A DNA stretch of 64,000 nucleotides, taken from positions 2,575,368-2,639,367 of the forward strand of contig RPFO01000050.1 in NCBI GenBank assembly GCA_009746045.1, read 5' to 3'. Made by a program: the position numbers and the translations under genes. Shown one piece after another: positions 9,596 to 20,889 of this stretch. The stretch comes from Mesostigma viride. Its lineage: Eukaryota > Streptophyta > Mesostigmatophyceae > Mesostigmatales > Mesostigmataceae. The number at the start of each line of letters is the position of its first letter. Position 1 is the stretch's first letter. Below the pieces are notes generated by a model. It had not been told where the DNA came from, ran no database searches, and worked only from the letters and a program-made list of their open reading frames with translations.

Positions 9596-12500
9596 CTAGG
9601 CAGGGGCCTTGAACGGGTTGGCTTCCGCGTCGTACAACTCCAGCAGCCCATCCACCTGTACACAGCGCACACGGTATGGCATGGGCATGGCATCCAGATA
9701 GCAAAAGGCTGGCACTTAGCTGTCTTAGCACAAACCCTGCCTCAGCGGTGTCATCAGGCCTGCCGGAATACCGACACTTAGCAGTACTACAGATCCCAAC
9801 AAAAATAAGTACACTGGATGCGTGGCGCCATGTGCTCTGTGCGCGGGAGCTACACAATATCTTACTTACGAAGTTAGTTCTAAACGACCCACGGATCGCG
9901 TTCGATTCAAAAGGATTGTTGTGTGTATATACGAGTTGCTCTTCACGTAAGCCAGCCATAATTTCAATGACCAAGGCTATACATTTTCATCTCCGTTCAT
10001 ATTCATCATCCTGAACGACTCAAAAGTGCGGAAAAGATAACGGCAGGCTCGAGCTACCATGGTCCGGATTCTACCGATTTCTGGCCTGCGCTGGTTGTCT
10101 CCTTAATACACACTTTCTTGAATCCATCCTGTGGAAACTTCCAAACTATTATTATAAAGAAGTAAATCCGATGTAGTATCTAATTGAATGGCAAAGGCAG
10201 TTTGCTCATTGTATACCTTTGCATTACGCACTTTCTCGAATTCCTCTAAATTTAAACGGCGGCATTCGTCTTTACCTTTCTCTCCGCGGGAGTCTTTTGT
10301 CAAAACAAGAGGAGCTTCCATTTGGCTAGGACTTGTGTCATATAAACTACGATGAGAACTATAGCCATAGTAGTATTCGTTCATAACGTCATTCAAGAAA
10401 GTACACACTTCTTGTTCTGTTTTTTCCCCTAGAACTTCCCGCACCCGCGAAATGGTCTCTGGCTAGAACCTTTTGGTATCGGACTGGCGACTGCGTGGCC
10501 AGCTTTAATAATTTGTTTTTCTTGTGCTAGCTCCTGGGTTTCATGTGCGATGTAGGCTGCGCTTTCATGGCCCTGACGCTGATGTTCCGGTGCCAAAGGG
10601 AATTTTCTATATGCTAGTTGTCAAGGTGCCAGAGTCTCCACGCACACGCTCGACTAGTTCATCTCTTTTAGTTAGTCTCTATGTGTGTGGGTTGCTGTTA
10701 TCTTTATTACTCTACTATAACCCAGTTCATAATCAGTATTGATCTAATCCGAGTATTCATATTGGGCCCACCTTGGTGCGCTCAAAGGACAGGAAGTCAG
10801 CGATGGAGCGCCGCAGTTCCGGTTGCCGTATGTAGTGCGCGCTGTACGTGACGGTCGGCAGGTACCCGCGCTGGATCTTGTGCTCGCCCTGCGCGCCCGC
10901 CTCCACCTTGCGCATGCCCCGCTTGATTGCCGCCTCGATCGCCTGCAGTATGGGCAAGGGGGGGTAAGCGGGGGGGGGGGGGGGGGGAAGAGGATTGAGG
11001 GGGGAAAGGGGACGGGGGAGAGGGGGGGGGGGAGGGGGAGCGGAGGGGGACGGGGACATGAGGGCCAGGAGAGGTGGGGCACCCGGCATGCAGAGGAAGT
11101 GCATGCGTATTGTCTAGGGCCCACGTTTTATAGCATCAGGCATGAACATATGGAGTGCGCATGCCATCATAAGTATATCATACTTGCCATGCGCCCACCA
11201 GTGAGGCTCACAGTTTATTTCCCCTTGTACGGCATGGAGTTTTTGTGACAGGCATGCAGCAGCGGGGAGGGGATTTTCTGATGTGTTGCCAAGCGGCGTC
11301 ACACCCATACTACATCTCGGACGTGCAAAACCCCAGTGAAATGGTTGGGCACGTGCTTGTGTGGCAAACATCACCCCAGTCACTGACAACACTGGACATG
11401 TCATCCGGTCTGGACGTGTCGTCCGGTCACTGATATTACTCTGCCTTCGCCTGTCGCAAGGTCATGGACGCTTCTTCATGGCAGGGTCCCGCAGTCAGTG
11501 GTCTCCCAGCAAGCCAGAAAAGCAAATTTTCCCAAGAACCAAGTCAGGGTTGTGCAAGCCAGCGAGCGTGAGCAGGCAGCGGACTGTCGCTCACCTGGTA
11601 GTAGCACACCTCAAAGTGGAGGTGCTTGAAGTGAGTCGTGCAGCCCCAGTTGCGGCCAAAGAGCGTGTCGCCTCCGATAAGGTTGAACGCGCCGGCCACG
11701 AGCTCCCCCTCATGCTCCGCCATCACCAGCAGCACTTTGTCGCCCATGCGCTCGCTCAGCAGCGTGAAGAACTTACGTGTCAGGTATGCCTGGCCCCAGC
11801 TGTGGCACGGAGGGGGCATAAGGGGAGGGCGCAAGGGTGGGGGAGGCAGCATGAGGGGGGGAGGGGGGTGCAAGGCGGGGAAAACCCGGAGTCCACACAT
11901 CGATGTGAATATGCATGCGGTTGGCTTCCACTTCGGCATGTGAATCCAATACTTGGATATTCATCCAGGCTAATTTAATCTTGTACAGCAGTACAGTAAT
12001 CGGTTTGTTATCTCAATGTCAAGGATCCATGTCTCAAGACAAGACAGCGGCGAGCGCGTGAGAATGGAAGGAGGAAGTGAGAGAAGAAGAGAAAGGAGGA
12101 GCAGAATCAAACGGAGGAAGAAAAAAGGAGAGGAGAAGTCAGGGGAGAAAGAGAAGAAGAAGGAAGAAAGGAGATTAAGTAAAATAGATGAAGCAGGCAA
12201 ACGAAGGAAGCGGGCAGTTGGGCACACAAACCAATCGATCCGCGAGGAAGACGACGATGTGGGAAAACCCTGTATTAAAAATAAGACTATGTGAACTTTG
12301 AGAATGCGGGAAAACGAAGCTTAAAATAGCTGCTGGGTCGACGCAGGAACAGCAGACTTGTACCCCGGTCCAGTGCCAGCACGTTGAAGACTTGGCTTGA
12401 CAGGCAAAAATAAGGGAAAGGAAGCGGCACGAGGCCGTCCATAACTGGATTGCCCAACGGGCTACCCCACATCACGCACAGACCAAAGTCAGTAGTGCAT

Positions 12501-15500
12501 GAGAATGTCTCCATGTGAGGGCAGAGCATTGGCAATGGGGCACTATCTGCGGGCTGTCCAACGTTGGGAACCCGTGCCTTGGCTTGCCTCCTACTTCTTG
12601 CTCAAGCTCCCTGGCGGCTTGTCTTTGTAAGCATTCATGCGTGGTGAAGCAGCCCTGATACAACAACAACAATAATATAACAATAATAATAATAATAGCA
12701 AATAAGAATAATAATAGAAAAGTGGATACCATTTTCGAGCAATGTTCCTTTTACCAATGGAATATCTCATAAGTCTAATCAACCTGAACATGTACATTGT
12801 GCATTTCAGCTTGTATGCGCTTGGCAATACAAATCATACTGTGAATAGGACGACTAGTGCTACTGTGAATAAGACTACTAATGATATTGTGAATAGGACT
12901 ACCAATGATCCTGTGAAAAGAACTATTAATGATACTGTGAATAGGACTCCTAATGATACTGTGAATAGGACCACTATTGATACTGTGAACAGGACGACTA
13001 ATGATACTGTGAATAGGACCACTACTGATAGTGTGAATAGGACTACTGATAGTGTTAATAGGACTACTAATACTGTGAATACAAGTCGGCAGCCTGCTAC
13101 CACGGTGCAACCCCCGCACCCCCCCCAGAAAAACAGGAGAAAAGGTTACGGGCCATGCACCGGCCTTCCTCCATGGGCCACGACTTACTGCGACGTTGTG
13201 GTGTTGATGTAGAAGCGGTAGAAGGCATCCCAGTGGCGGGGCTGGTCCAGTCGTTCATGCCAGGTGGCGGGTGGTGGGTGCATGGGGGCCATAGGTCAGG
13301 GACACAGCATAAATGAACAAAAGTGGAACGAGCGCAGGATATCAAGATACCCAGCCGATGAACATGGGCCCAGCATGCAGCAAATGGCAGGGCACGGGGC
13401 ACCTGAAAACAGCCAAGCAAACCAAGTGGCAGAGCATGCAGAGTCTGCAGCTGGGAAGCACCCCAAGAAAATGCAGGGGAAGACAGCACCAATAATCGCA
13501 TCATGCCCAGATCGGCTTGAAACGATCCACCCAGGCAGGCATAATGCTCTCTACCCGTAATCAAAGGCGGGGAAAAGGCGAACAAGGACGCGTGCACGGC
13601 CCTACCTTAATGTCTTCGCCTGTGAGCTGCATGATGGTGACGCCGGCGGCCGCCACCTGCCGCACCAACGGGGCGCGTGGAAGTATTGCAAACAGGTCAA
13701 CGTTTGTACATGTCAAACACTAGAGGGTTACTCATGAAGATCTTGTCTATAAAAGACTGCTGCATTAAAGGGCACAGGGTCGGTGAAGGGTGACAGTAAG
13801 CCAATGTAAACCCATTAAACCAAGGGGCAGAGTGACTCGTCGCAGTGCCAGGCATCGCACGCTGACCTATCGCCTGCCCCCATGATGGGCACTGACAGGG
13901 AAACCGATGGAATGATGTCAAGTTAAATCGCCGTGACACCAATTTCGACCCACTATCTCTGGACCCACTACTTTTTGGCCCACTGCTTTTTGACCCACTA
14001 TACCAGAACTTCTACGGCCACTCTCCTCCCCTCCTCACCACCACACATCTCCCCTTCAACCACACCTACGTACCCACCCACCCACCCACCCACCCACCCA
14101 CCCACCCACCACCCACCCACCCACCCACCCACCCACCCACCCACCCACCCACCCACCCACCCACCCACCCACCCACCCACCCACCCACCCACCCACCCAC
14201 CCACCCACCCACCCACCCACCCACCCACCCACCCACCCACCCACCCACCCACCCACCCACCCACCCACCCACCCACCCACCCACCCACCCACCCACAAAA
14301 CGGAATTCCCATCTGTGGCAACTGTTGTCTACTTACACTCCAAAAGGAGTGGCATGTCCCATTCAGAATAAGGCGGTGGGCGGCAGTGAACTTCATTCAC
14401 ATCAGCTATACACCCAACCCAGAAGAATATGACAGGGCTACGAATTTTGCACATCTGCGACGCAGAGTGCACTATCAGGCATTCTGCTGACCCACGCCCA
14501 CGCCCACGCCCACGCCCACGCCCACGCCCACGCCCACGCCCACGCCCACGCCCACGCCCACGCCCACGCCCACGCCCACGCCCACGCCCACGCCCACGCC
14601 CACGCCCACGCCCACGCCCACGCCCACGCCCACGCCCACGCCCACGCCCACGCCCACGCCCACGCCCACGCCCACGCCCACGCCCACGCCCGCGCCCACG
14701 CCCACGCCCCCGCCCCCGCCCAAATAAATAAATAAACTACTATATAAAAAATTAATAATGATGGGCATGCACAGATCCACCCACCCACCCACCCACCCAC
14801 CCACCCACCCACCCACCCACCCACCCACCCACCCACCCACCCACCCACCCACCCACCCACCCACCCACCCACCCACCCACCCACCCACCCACCCACCCAC
14901 CCACCCACCCACCCACCCACCCACCCACCCACCCACCCACCCACCACCCACCCACCCACCCACCCACCCACCCACCACCCACCCACCCACCCACCCACCC
15001 ACCTGTTTCCGTTCCTGCCGAATGCTCTTCCTCCTCTTCTGCTTCAACGCAGCCAAAAAGTCCTCAAAACTGGAGCCGAAAAACAAGACAACACAAGCCA
15101 CGCCCGACACGTTTGGCAACCACGCGTTGTCAGCTCTGAGTTACCAAATACAGTATCCACAGCCACGGCTGTACACGCCCCCCGCATTTCTAGTGCAGAC
15201 GGGAGTTAAGGTAACGCAAGCTGTTAAATTAAGTCTAACGCCCTTCTCATGAGCTGCACTGATTCTCAAAGGTGCAGCAAAGGAGGCCACCTGTTCCTCA
15301 CGTGAAGCTGTTGTTGGTCAACTGCGGTGTTAGAGCTGTTATTACCTAACTACTCCAAGTAGGGAACAATTTTCCCGGTTGTAATAAGCAGGCAAGGCAC
15401 TAGGCAGTCAAAAACTCGCAGAGCGCCCATGTTTGCTCCTAGACAAAGACTCCAGTTGTACCTGAACGCGAGCCGGACATAAACTGTCACTCACAGGGGA

Positions 15501-17206
15501 AACACTCACAAGTATCACCGTAAGTAGCATGAATATGATGCTTGCGCTGCAAATGTTCGTGATGCCACGCGGACTATCTGGTCGAAAGTGAGGGCAGTGT
15601 GGTACCACATACTAGGAAGGAGATCATGTTTGGACCATGCTGCAAGTTATGTTCCTAATTAATTAATGCTGCAAGTCTGGCGATCCCTACAACTGACAGC
15701 ACTGTGGGAGAACGCACGTCTGATACCCTTCGTTAAGCCAGTGGTACTGCACGCCCGTCCGCTGCAAGTAGCCGACCTCGCCCAGCGCCTGCCATTCCTC
15801 ATGCGTGGGAAAGGTGATGTGCGAAGATGACACCTTGAACTGGCCGCCGTACCAGGGGCAAGCCGTACACAGGGCGAGCAGTACAAGGTGCGAGCCGTAC
15901 AAAGGGCAAGTCATACAAAGGGCAAGCCATACAAAGAGCAAGCCGTACAAAGGGAAAGTCATACAAAGGGTAAGCCATACCAAGGCCACCCGTAGGAGCG
16001 CAGGCAACACAGAGGGCACGCCGGTACGGCACACCCACGACGGCGCCCGTGAGGTGCACCGATGACGGAGGGAGCCATGGGAAGGGTCGGATGCATGCCC
16101 ATGAACGTGTTTTCCAGCGGTTGGCGGCAGTGTGGGGCATGTAGCCAAGTCGACACGTGGCAAACATGGGGCATGTCTCAACATGGGGCGTGTGGCAACG
16201 TGGACACGTGCAAAAATTGTGCATGGGAAAAAGTACGGCGTGGGGCAAAGTGTACACGTGGCAAAAGTGGCGCATGAGGGAAAAAAGGTGGCAGCTACGT
16301 GGGGCCTGTGGCACGGACAGGCATGGGGGGGCTGCTTCGTTTACGTAGTTGAAATACAAGCACAGAAGGATGGGGGCAGGGGGGGCAGGAGCGTTGGCCC
16401 GAACAACACCAATTCGATACAGCATATGAGAGGTCGTGGAACCATACTGCACCACACAGCAAGCCCCAGCCGCAGGGGGCTGCTGCTGGGATCCCTGTGC
16501 ACAATCCCAAACCCACATCTGGTCGTTGCACTATGCCACACACCGCCCCCTGCACCATCCACCCCTTTTTATTGGAAGTGAACCCCGCTATGACAGCCGA
16601 TTTGCCAAGTTATAGCGAACACCTGGTCACTGACCTGTGCTGCAATCGCCCCTGTTTTACCCCTCACCTGGTCGTTGACCTGCGCCAGTGCAGATGCCAG
16701 CGCGCGCAACACCGCGTCGGCCATCGGGGTCCCCTTGGTGGGGCGCACGAGCAGCCGGGGCCCCGTGGCGGGGGTGAAGGGCACGCAGCACTGCAGCTTG
16801 GGGTAGTAGTCGAGGCCGTAGCGGTGGAAAGCATTAGCCCACGTGTGGTCAAATACGTACTCCCCTTGCGAGTGGCTGCGGCCGGTGGGGGGAAGGATGG
16901 GAGGGGGAGGGGAATGGGGGGGTGCGAGCAGATGACCCAGCAACGCCGATCAATGGTTAAAGGATCCACGGGAGTAGAGCACCATGGCAACCGGCACAAA
17001 CGAATACACTGGGGTGCGCCAGTACCCAAAATGAGACGACCAGCACAGGTCTGACATCGTCACGCTCCGCAGCAGAACCTGTTCAGCGCTACGTTTGCAG
17101 TATTACCAAAACATTTTAATACCAGAAATACATTCATTACTAGCAGGGTCCTTAGCCTTTACATCAAACAGCAAGTGCGCTGTCCTGGTTCCAATGAACG
17201 TCTGCT

Positions 17207-17288
<82 letters not shown>

Positions 17289-19422
17289 CGGGCGGGCGGG
17301 CGGGCGGCGGCGGGCGGGCGGGCGGGAGGGAGGGAGGGAGGGAGGGAGGGAGGGAGGGAGGGAGGGAGGGAGGGAGGGAGGGAGGGAGGGAGGGAGGGAG
17401 GGAGGGAGGGAGGGAGGGAGGGAGGGAGGGAGGGAGGGAGGGAGGGAGGGAGGGAGGGAGGGAGGGAGGGAGGAGGGAGGGAGGGAGGGAGGGAGGAGGG
17501 GGAGGGAGGGAGGGAGGGAGGGAGGGAGGGAGGGAGGGAGGGAGGGAGGGAGGGAGGGAGGGAGGGAGGGAGGGAGGGAGGGAGGGAGGGAGGGAGGGAG
17601 GGAGGGGGAGGGAGGGAGGGAGGGAGGGAGGGAGGGAGGGAGGGAGGGAGGGAGGGAGGGAGGAGGGAGGGAGGGAGGGAGGGAGGGAGGAGGGAGGGAG
17701 GGAGGGAGGGAGGGAGGGAGGGAGGGAGGGAGGGACATCTGGGTATCGATTTAAGATCCAACAGCTCAAGGAGGCCATAGGAGGGTGGCCACGGGGGCAA
17801 CGCACGCGATGCCAGCCGCGAAACACCAGAGCGGAGTGGTACCAAACACCAGAGCGGAGCAGGTTATCAACACTAGAGCGGAGCGGGGTACCAAACACCA
17901 GATAGCTTGGGCGCTGGCACGATGTAGTTACCGGATTCCGTACATTGCCAGCTAGGGTCTCATATGGCTACGTCCCAGACAAACGGGTGTAGACAATCGT
18001 TAGAACTGAGGAGGAAACCAACCACGTGATGATGCTACCGGCTCAGCTGGCCTGATTTCAACACACCATAGGGGGTAGACCAACGCGTCACTCACTTTTT
18101 CAAGTAGAGCGGCATCACCCCCTGGATCTTTCCCTGCTTGTCCTTGACCATCAGGTGCACAGGGACCCACCCCGCGTTCTGCATGCATGCACCACGCGCA
18201 CAATGCACACCACATACGCCATGCCCCACCACACACATGCAATGTACATCGTGTCAAGAGAGGCGAAAGAGGTTATGCTATGGAAGGGGACCGGTCAGCA
18301 CGCATCCATGGCAGGTGAGTGGTGAGAGAATGGAACCAAACCAAGTTATAATCTGAGTGCCCCATGGAAGGCCCGCCTAGGGCAGCAAGTTGCAAACAGC
18401 GTTTTCTGAGAATGCATTTTAACAGATTGTGGTGGCTTGATAAGAAGATAGCAGTGGGTTGAGCAGAGATGGTGGTGGCCTGGTAAGAATCAGATGACAA
18501 CGAAACTCAACCCCCCTGCAAAACATATATCATATCCCAACTGCATGCCCATCCTGTACATTCCCACCCACCCACCCACCCACCCACCCACCCACCCACC
18601 CACCCGCCCGCCCGCCCGCCCGCCCGCCCGCCCGCCCGCCCGCCCGCCCGCCGCCCGCCCGCCCGCCCGCCCGCCCGCCCGCCCGCCCGCCCGCCCGCCC
18701 GCCCGCCCGCCCGCCCGCCCGCCGCCCGCCCGCCGCCGCCCGCCCGCCCGCCCGCCGCCCGCCCGCCCGCCCGCCCGCCCGCCCGCCCGCCCGCCCGCCC
18801 GCCCGCCCGCCCGCCCGCCCGCCCGCCCGCCGCCCGCCCGCCCACCCACCCACCCACCCATCCACCCTTGCCATGGGTGCTTTCTTAATTAATGCACATT
18901 CTTCAAGATGCTTCCTACTCTACAAACACTTAACAAAGTGGAAAGACACCAAACTAACTAAAGCACAAACCGGCGAGGAAAGACGGGCTCCTAATTTACC
19001 TGTGTGCATGGGTGACACCGAGGGAGGTGCTCATGCTGGCGCTATTGCTGGCATCCGCTTCCAAATATCCGTGTAAAACCCTTTCATGCAGGAATCTATG
19101 TTTATGCCGAGGCAGCTGCTCCAACTGATTGCGGACATAAATAACCAATGCTCAGCCCCAACTACAAACATGCCTAGTATTGCACATAGGGATTACGGCA
19201 GCAAATGTGGGCACCCCTTGCCAGACTTACAGGCACGGCGCTGCCGCTGTCTTCCAAGGCAGATAGGAAGGCGTGCGTTATAAAAGGGTTGCTCTTGCCA
19301 TCCCCGCCAGCGGCCGCCAGCGCACATTCGTCCCAATCCTTTGCGGGTATGTCGTGGATGCTTCTGCAGACCTGGATAGTCAATTCCATCTCCGTGGGCT
19401 CCGCAGCCCCTTCATCCTGCAT
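9596..19422 (-). CDS. DUF482 / FemAB-like GNAT-fold protein
   Basis: Member of the family formerly called DUF482 (Pfam PF04339), described as peptidoglycan biosynthesis/recognition and related to FemAB and GNAT acyltransferases. The substrate in algae and plants is not known. Exons in coding order: 19422-19231, 18178-18096, 16875-16668, 15839-15718, 15069-15003, 13656-13606, 13241-13189, 11799-11595, 10942-10772, 9655-9596. All junctions are GT-AG with matching phases, giving 403 aa, the usual length of bacterial members. Conserved blocks in order: NPFITHAFLSALEDSGS, AGWVPVHL, HSQGEYVFDHTWANAF, YYPKLQ, FPTHEEW, GYLQRTGVQYHW, FEDFLAALKQKRRKSIRQER, HWDAFYRFY, WGQAYLTRKFF, GCTTHFKHLHFEVCYYQ and EAGAQGEHKIQRGYLP. 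The ATG at 19422 follows an in-frame stop; MELTIQ at 19389 is an alternative start. No clear transit peptide is seen. Introns hold several satellites, and the donor of intron 5 lies in one. Confidence 0.9.
9945..10110 (+). repeat. Interspersed repeat family C, copy 2
   Basis: It matches 930-1112 closely (TAAGCCAGCCATAATTTCAA, ATCATCCTGAACGACTC, CTCGAGCTACCATGGTCCGG, CTGGCCTGCGCTGGTTGTCT). It lies in the last intron of the DUF482 gene. Confidence 0.7.
10105..10444 (-). CDS. Unrecognised 113-codon frame in an intron
   Basis: An open frame of varied, protein-like composition with no repeats. It opens just after an in-frame stop and contains EVCTFLNDVMNEYYYGYSSH and RRLNLEEFEKVRNAKVYNEQ. Its base composition is more AT-rich than the host exons. 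It lies in intron 9 of the DUF482 gene, next to a family C repeat, and could be a fragment of a mobile-element gene or chance. No function can be assigned. Confidence 0.3.
10971..11056 (+). repeat. G-rich low-complexity tract
   Basis: G-run and GGGGGA-rich stretch in intron 8 of the DUF482 gene, read as a C-rich tract in the gene's own sense, close to the acceptor of exon 9. Confidence 0.7.
12841..13082. repeat. 24-bp minisatellite
   Basis: About ten units resembling GTGAATAGGACTACTAATGA plus TACT, with point variants and some shorter units at the right end. It sits in intron 7 of the DUF482 gene. Because 24 is a multiple of three it is open in several frames on both strands, but nothing supports translation. 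Confidence 0.85.
14072..14296. repeat. (CCCA)n microsatellite
   Basis: About 55 units with one phase slip near 14110. It lies in intron 5 of the DUF482 gene (sense strand TGGG). Confidence 0.95.
14491..14721. repeat. (CCCACG)n microsatellite
   Basis: About 38 hexamer units; the last few change to CCCGCG and CCCCCG. It lies between the two CCCA arrays in the same intron. Confidence 0.95.
14777..15002. repeat. (CCCA)n microsatellite overlapping a splice donor
   Basis: About 56 units. The right edge abuts exon 5 of the DUF482 gene at 15003, so on the gene's strand the intron begins GTGGGTGGGTGGG and the donor belongs to the first repeat unit. Confidence 0.95.
17209..17736. repeat. Composite (GA)n-(G)n-(GGGC)n-(GGGA)n satellite
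   Basis: Four arrays in series: (GA)n at 17209-17253, a G run to about 17287, (GGGC)n to 17323 and (GGGA)n to 17736 with scattered slips. It lies between exons 2 and 3 of the DUF482 gene, whose sense strand is therefore pyrimidine-rich here. Confidence 0.95.
18566..18862. repeat. (CCCG)n core inside (CCCA)n flanks
   Basis: CCCA units (18566-18604) change to about 58 CCCG units with occasional 3-bp slips, then back to CCCA (18841-18862). It lies in intron 1 of the DUF482 gene. Confidence 0.95.
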
Positions 19423-20889
19423 ACCCAAGAATGCCGCGAGTTAGCACGGCAAATGGGCATGATGGCCCTGACTACCGACATCAGGGCATCGCGCCTAGTG
19501 CAATCGGGGCAGAAGAGCACGTTGACAGAAGACGATTAAAGGATGTAGTCATGAATAGTGCGCAATACCTTGGCCAGCGCTGGTTGGCTCTCTCCCTTCG
19601 TTGACCTGGGGATGATTTCGTAACCGCGAAAGTGCTGCAATGTTCGACAGCCCGAAAACTTAGCGCCGCGGGGCGGCGCTCTCAGCGATTCGACAGGGGA
19701 TGGTTTACTCGATCGCCTTCGTACATCATGCTTGGTAAGTATGCTGCACGATCTGAGACAGTTTGGCTGGGATCTTGGTACAACAATGGAGCACATTCTC
19801 GTATTGATTGCGACGGAATTAAGGACTAAAGTTGAGAAGTCATTCGCGGTCAAGGCTTGCGCCCAAATACCGACAATTCCGCTCCTGATTCTTGTAGTAA
19901 ATAACTGCGAATTGCCAAAAAAGGCGCAGCAATCTTACAAGGGCAGCGCTCTAGACAGCTCCGGTGGGGCCTCCGCCACTAATTATTTATGCCACGTGCA
20001 GCACTTGCTGGGCAACCATGATGAGACTGGCACCAAAAAATCCAATCTCCATCGAAGGTGTTTGGGACGTGCACTGCTGAGCTGAGCTGTCACGAGGTTC
20101 GCCCACTGATCCACGTTATTTATTGCAACAGGCGCCTCTACTAGTGGCATAAATAGTTGTCGTCTATCCACGTGGTTAATGATACCTGTCCAGTGCCTGC
20201 ATGAGTGGCATGACCGAGCTCTATGCGGTGCTACAGGCTACAGGCTACTGAGTACTGGCTACTAATTACTGCTGTCCTAATTCGACACCGTCCTTGTTAA
20301 TCGACACTTTGTAGCAAAACGGCTTATTCGTTTCTATTGTTGCGCCTTGGAAAGTACTGAAATACCTTCACGCAGCAGGTTTAATTAAGGAAAGACGAAG
20401 CAACTCATGGAACAACAGACAAGACGAAGCGACTCATGAAGCGAGGTATCCAATATTCAGTCCTTTATTTTGTTCGCGAGCTTTGTCGCATCAAGTCGGT
20501 ATTATTTAGGTCGTTTGATGCATCGGCAGTTCGGCACCCTGCACTCCTCACCTCTGAGAAAGTGGCAAAGCTACGAATACGTAGCCGTCGCCTTGAGTTC
20601 AACGATGCTTTCCGCGAAATTATCACCATGCGCTGCTGGCACCAGAATGCTTCGGCAGATCGTGGCAGATGGCTACGACGATGATGTGCTGGGCTTGTTC
20701 TGTGTGTATGCGTGATTATATTCCGGTGTATCCTCGTGACGGCGTCGGCGTATGCGCAATGCTCCGCTATCCCGGTACCATCACTCTTTAGGCCTAGATT
20801 GCCGACCTTTTCCCTCGTTATCCCTCGATCATGAGCTAATAAGCTAGTAGCTATTCAATTAAATACATTATATGTAAGGACCAGCACAC
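19423..20889. other. 5' region of the DUF482 gene; no other gene seen
   Basis: A 117-codon plus-strand frame at 19732-20085 and several shorter ones have no recognisable motif or splice support. This stretch presumably holds the promoter of the minus-strand DUF482 gene. Confidence 0.4.

Noticed and set aside
12742-13212. Asn-Arg-Thr-Thr repeat frame resembling an ice-binding or adhesin repeat
   Set aside because: It is a 24-bp minisatellite in an intron of a minus-strand gene, open on both strands because the unit is a multiple of three.
14072-15002. Telomeric repeat
   Set aside because: CCCA units are not a known green-lineage telomere motif (TTTAGGG, TTTTAGGG). The arrays are interstitial and inside an intron.
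14056-15252. Long open frames rich in Thr-His-Pro-Pro or Val-Gly-Gly-Trp
   Set aside because: They are translations of (CCCA)n in every frame on both strands. The real coding content here is only exon 5 of the DUF482 gene.
17095-17898. Frames of Ser-Leu-Pro-Pro and Arg-Glu-Gly-Gly repeats over 200 codons
   Set aside because: They come from the GA/GGGA satellite, are open in all frames, and have no splice or motif support.
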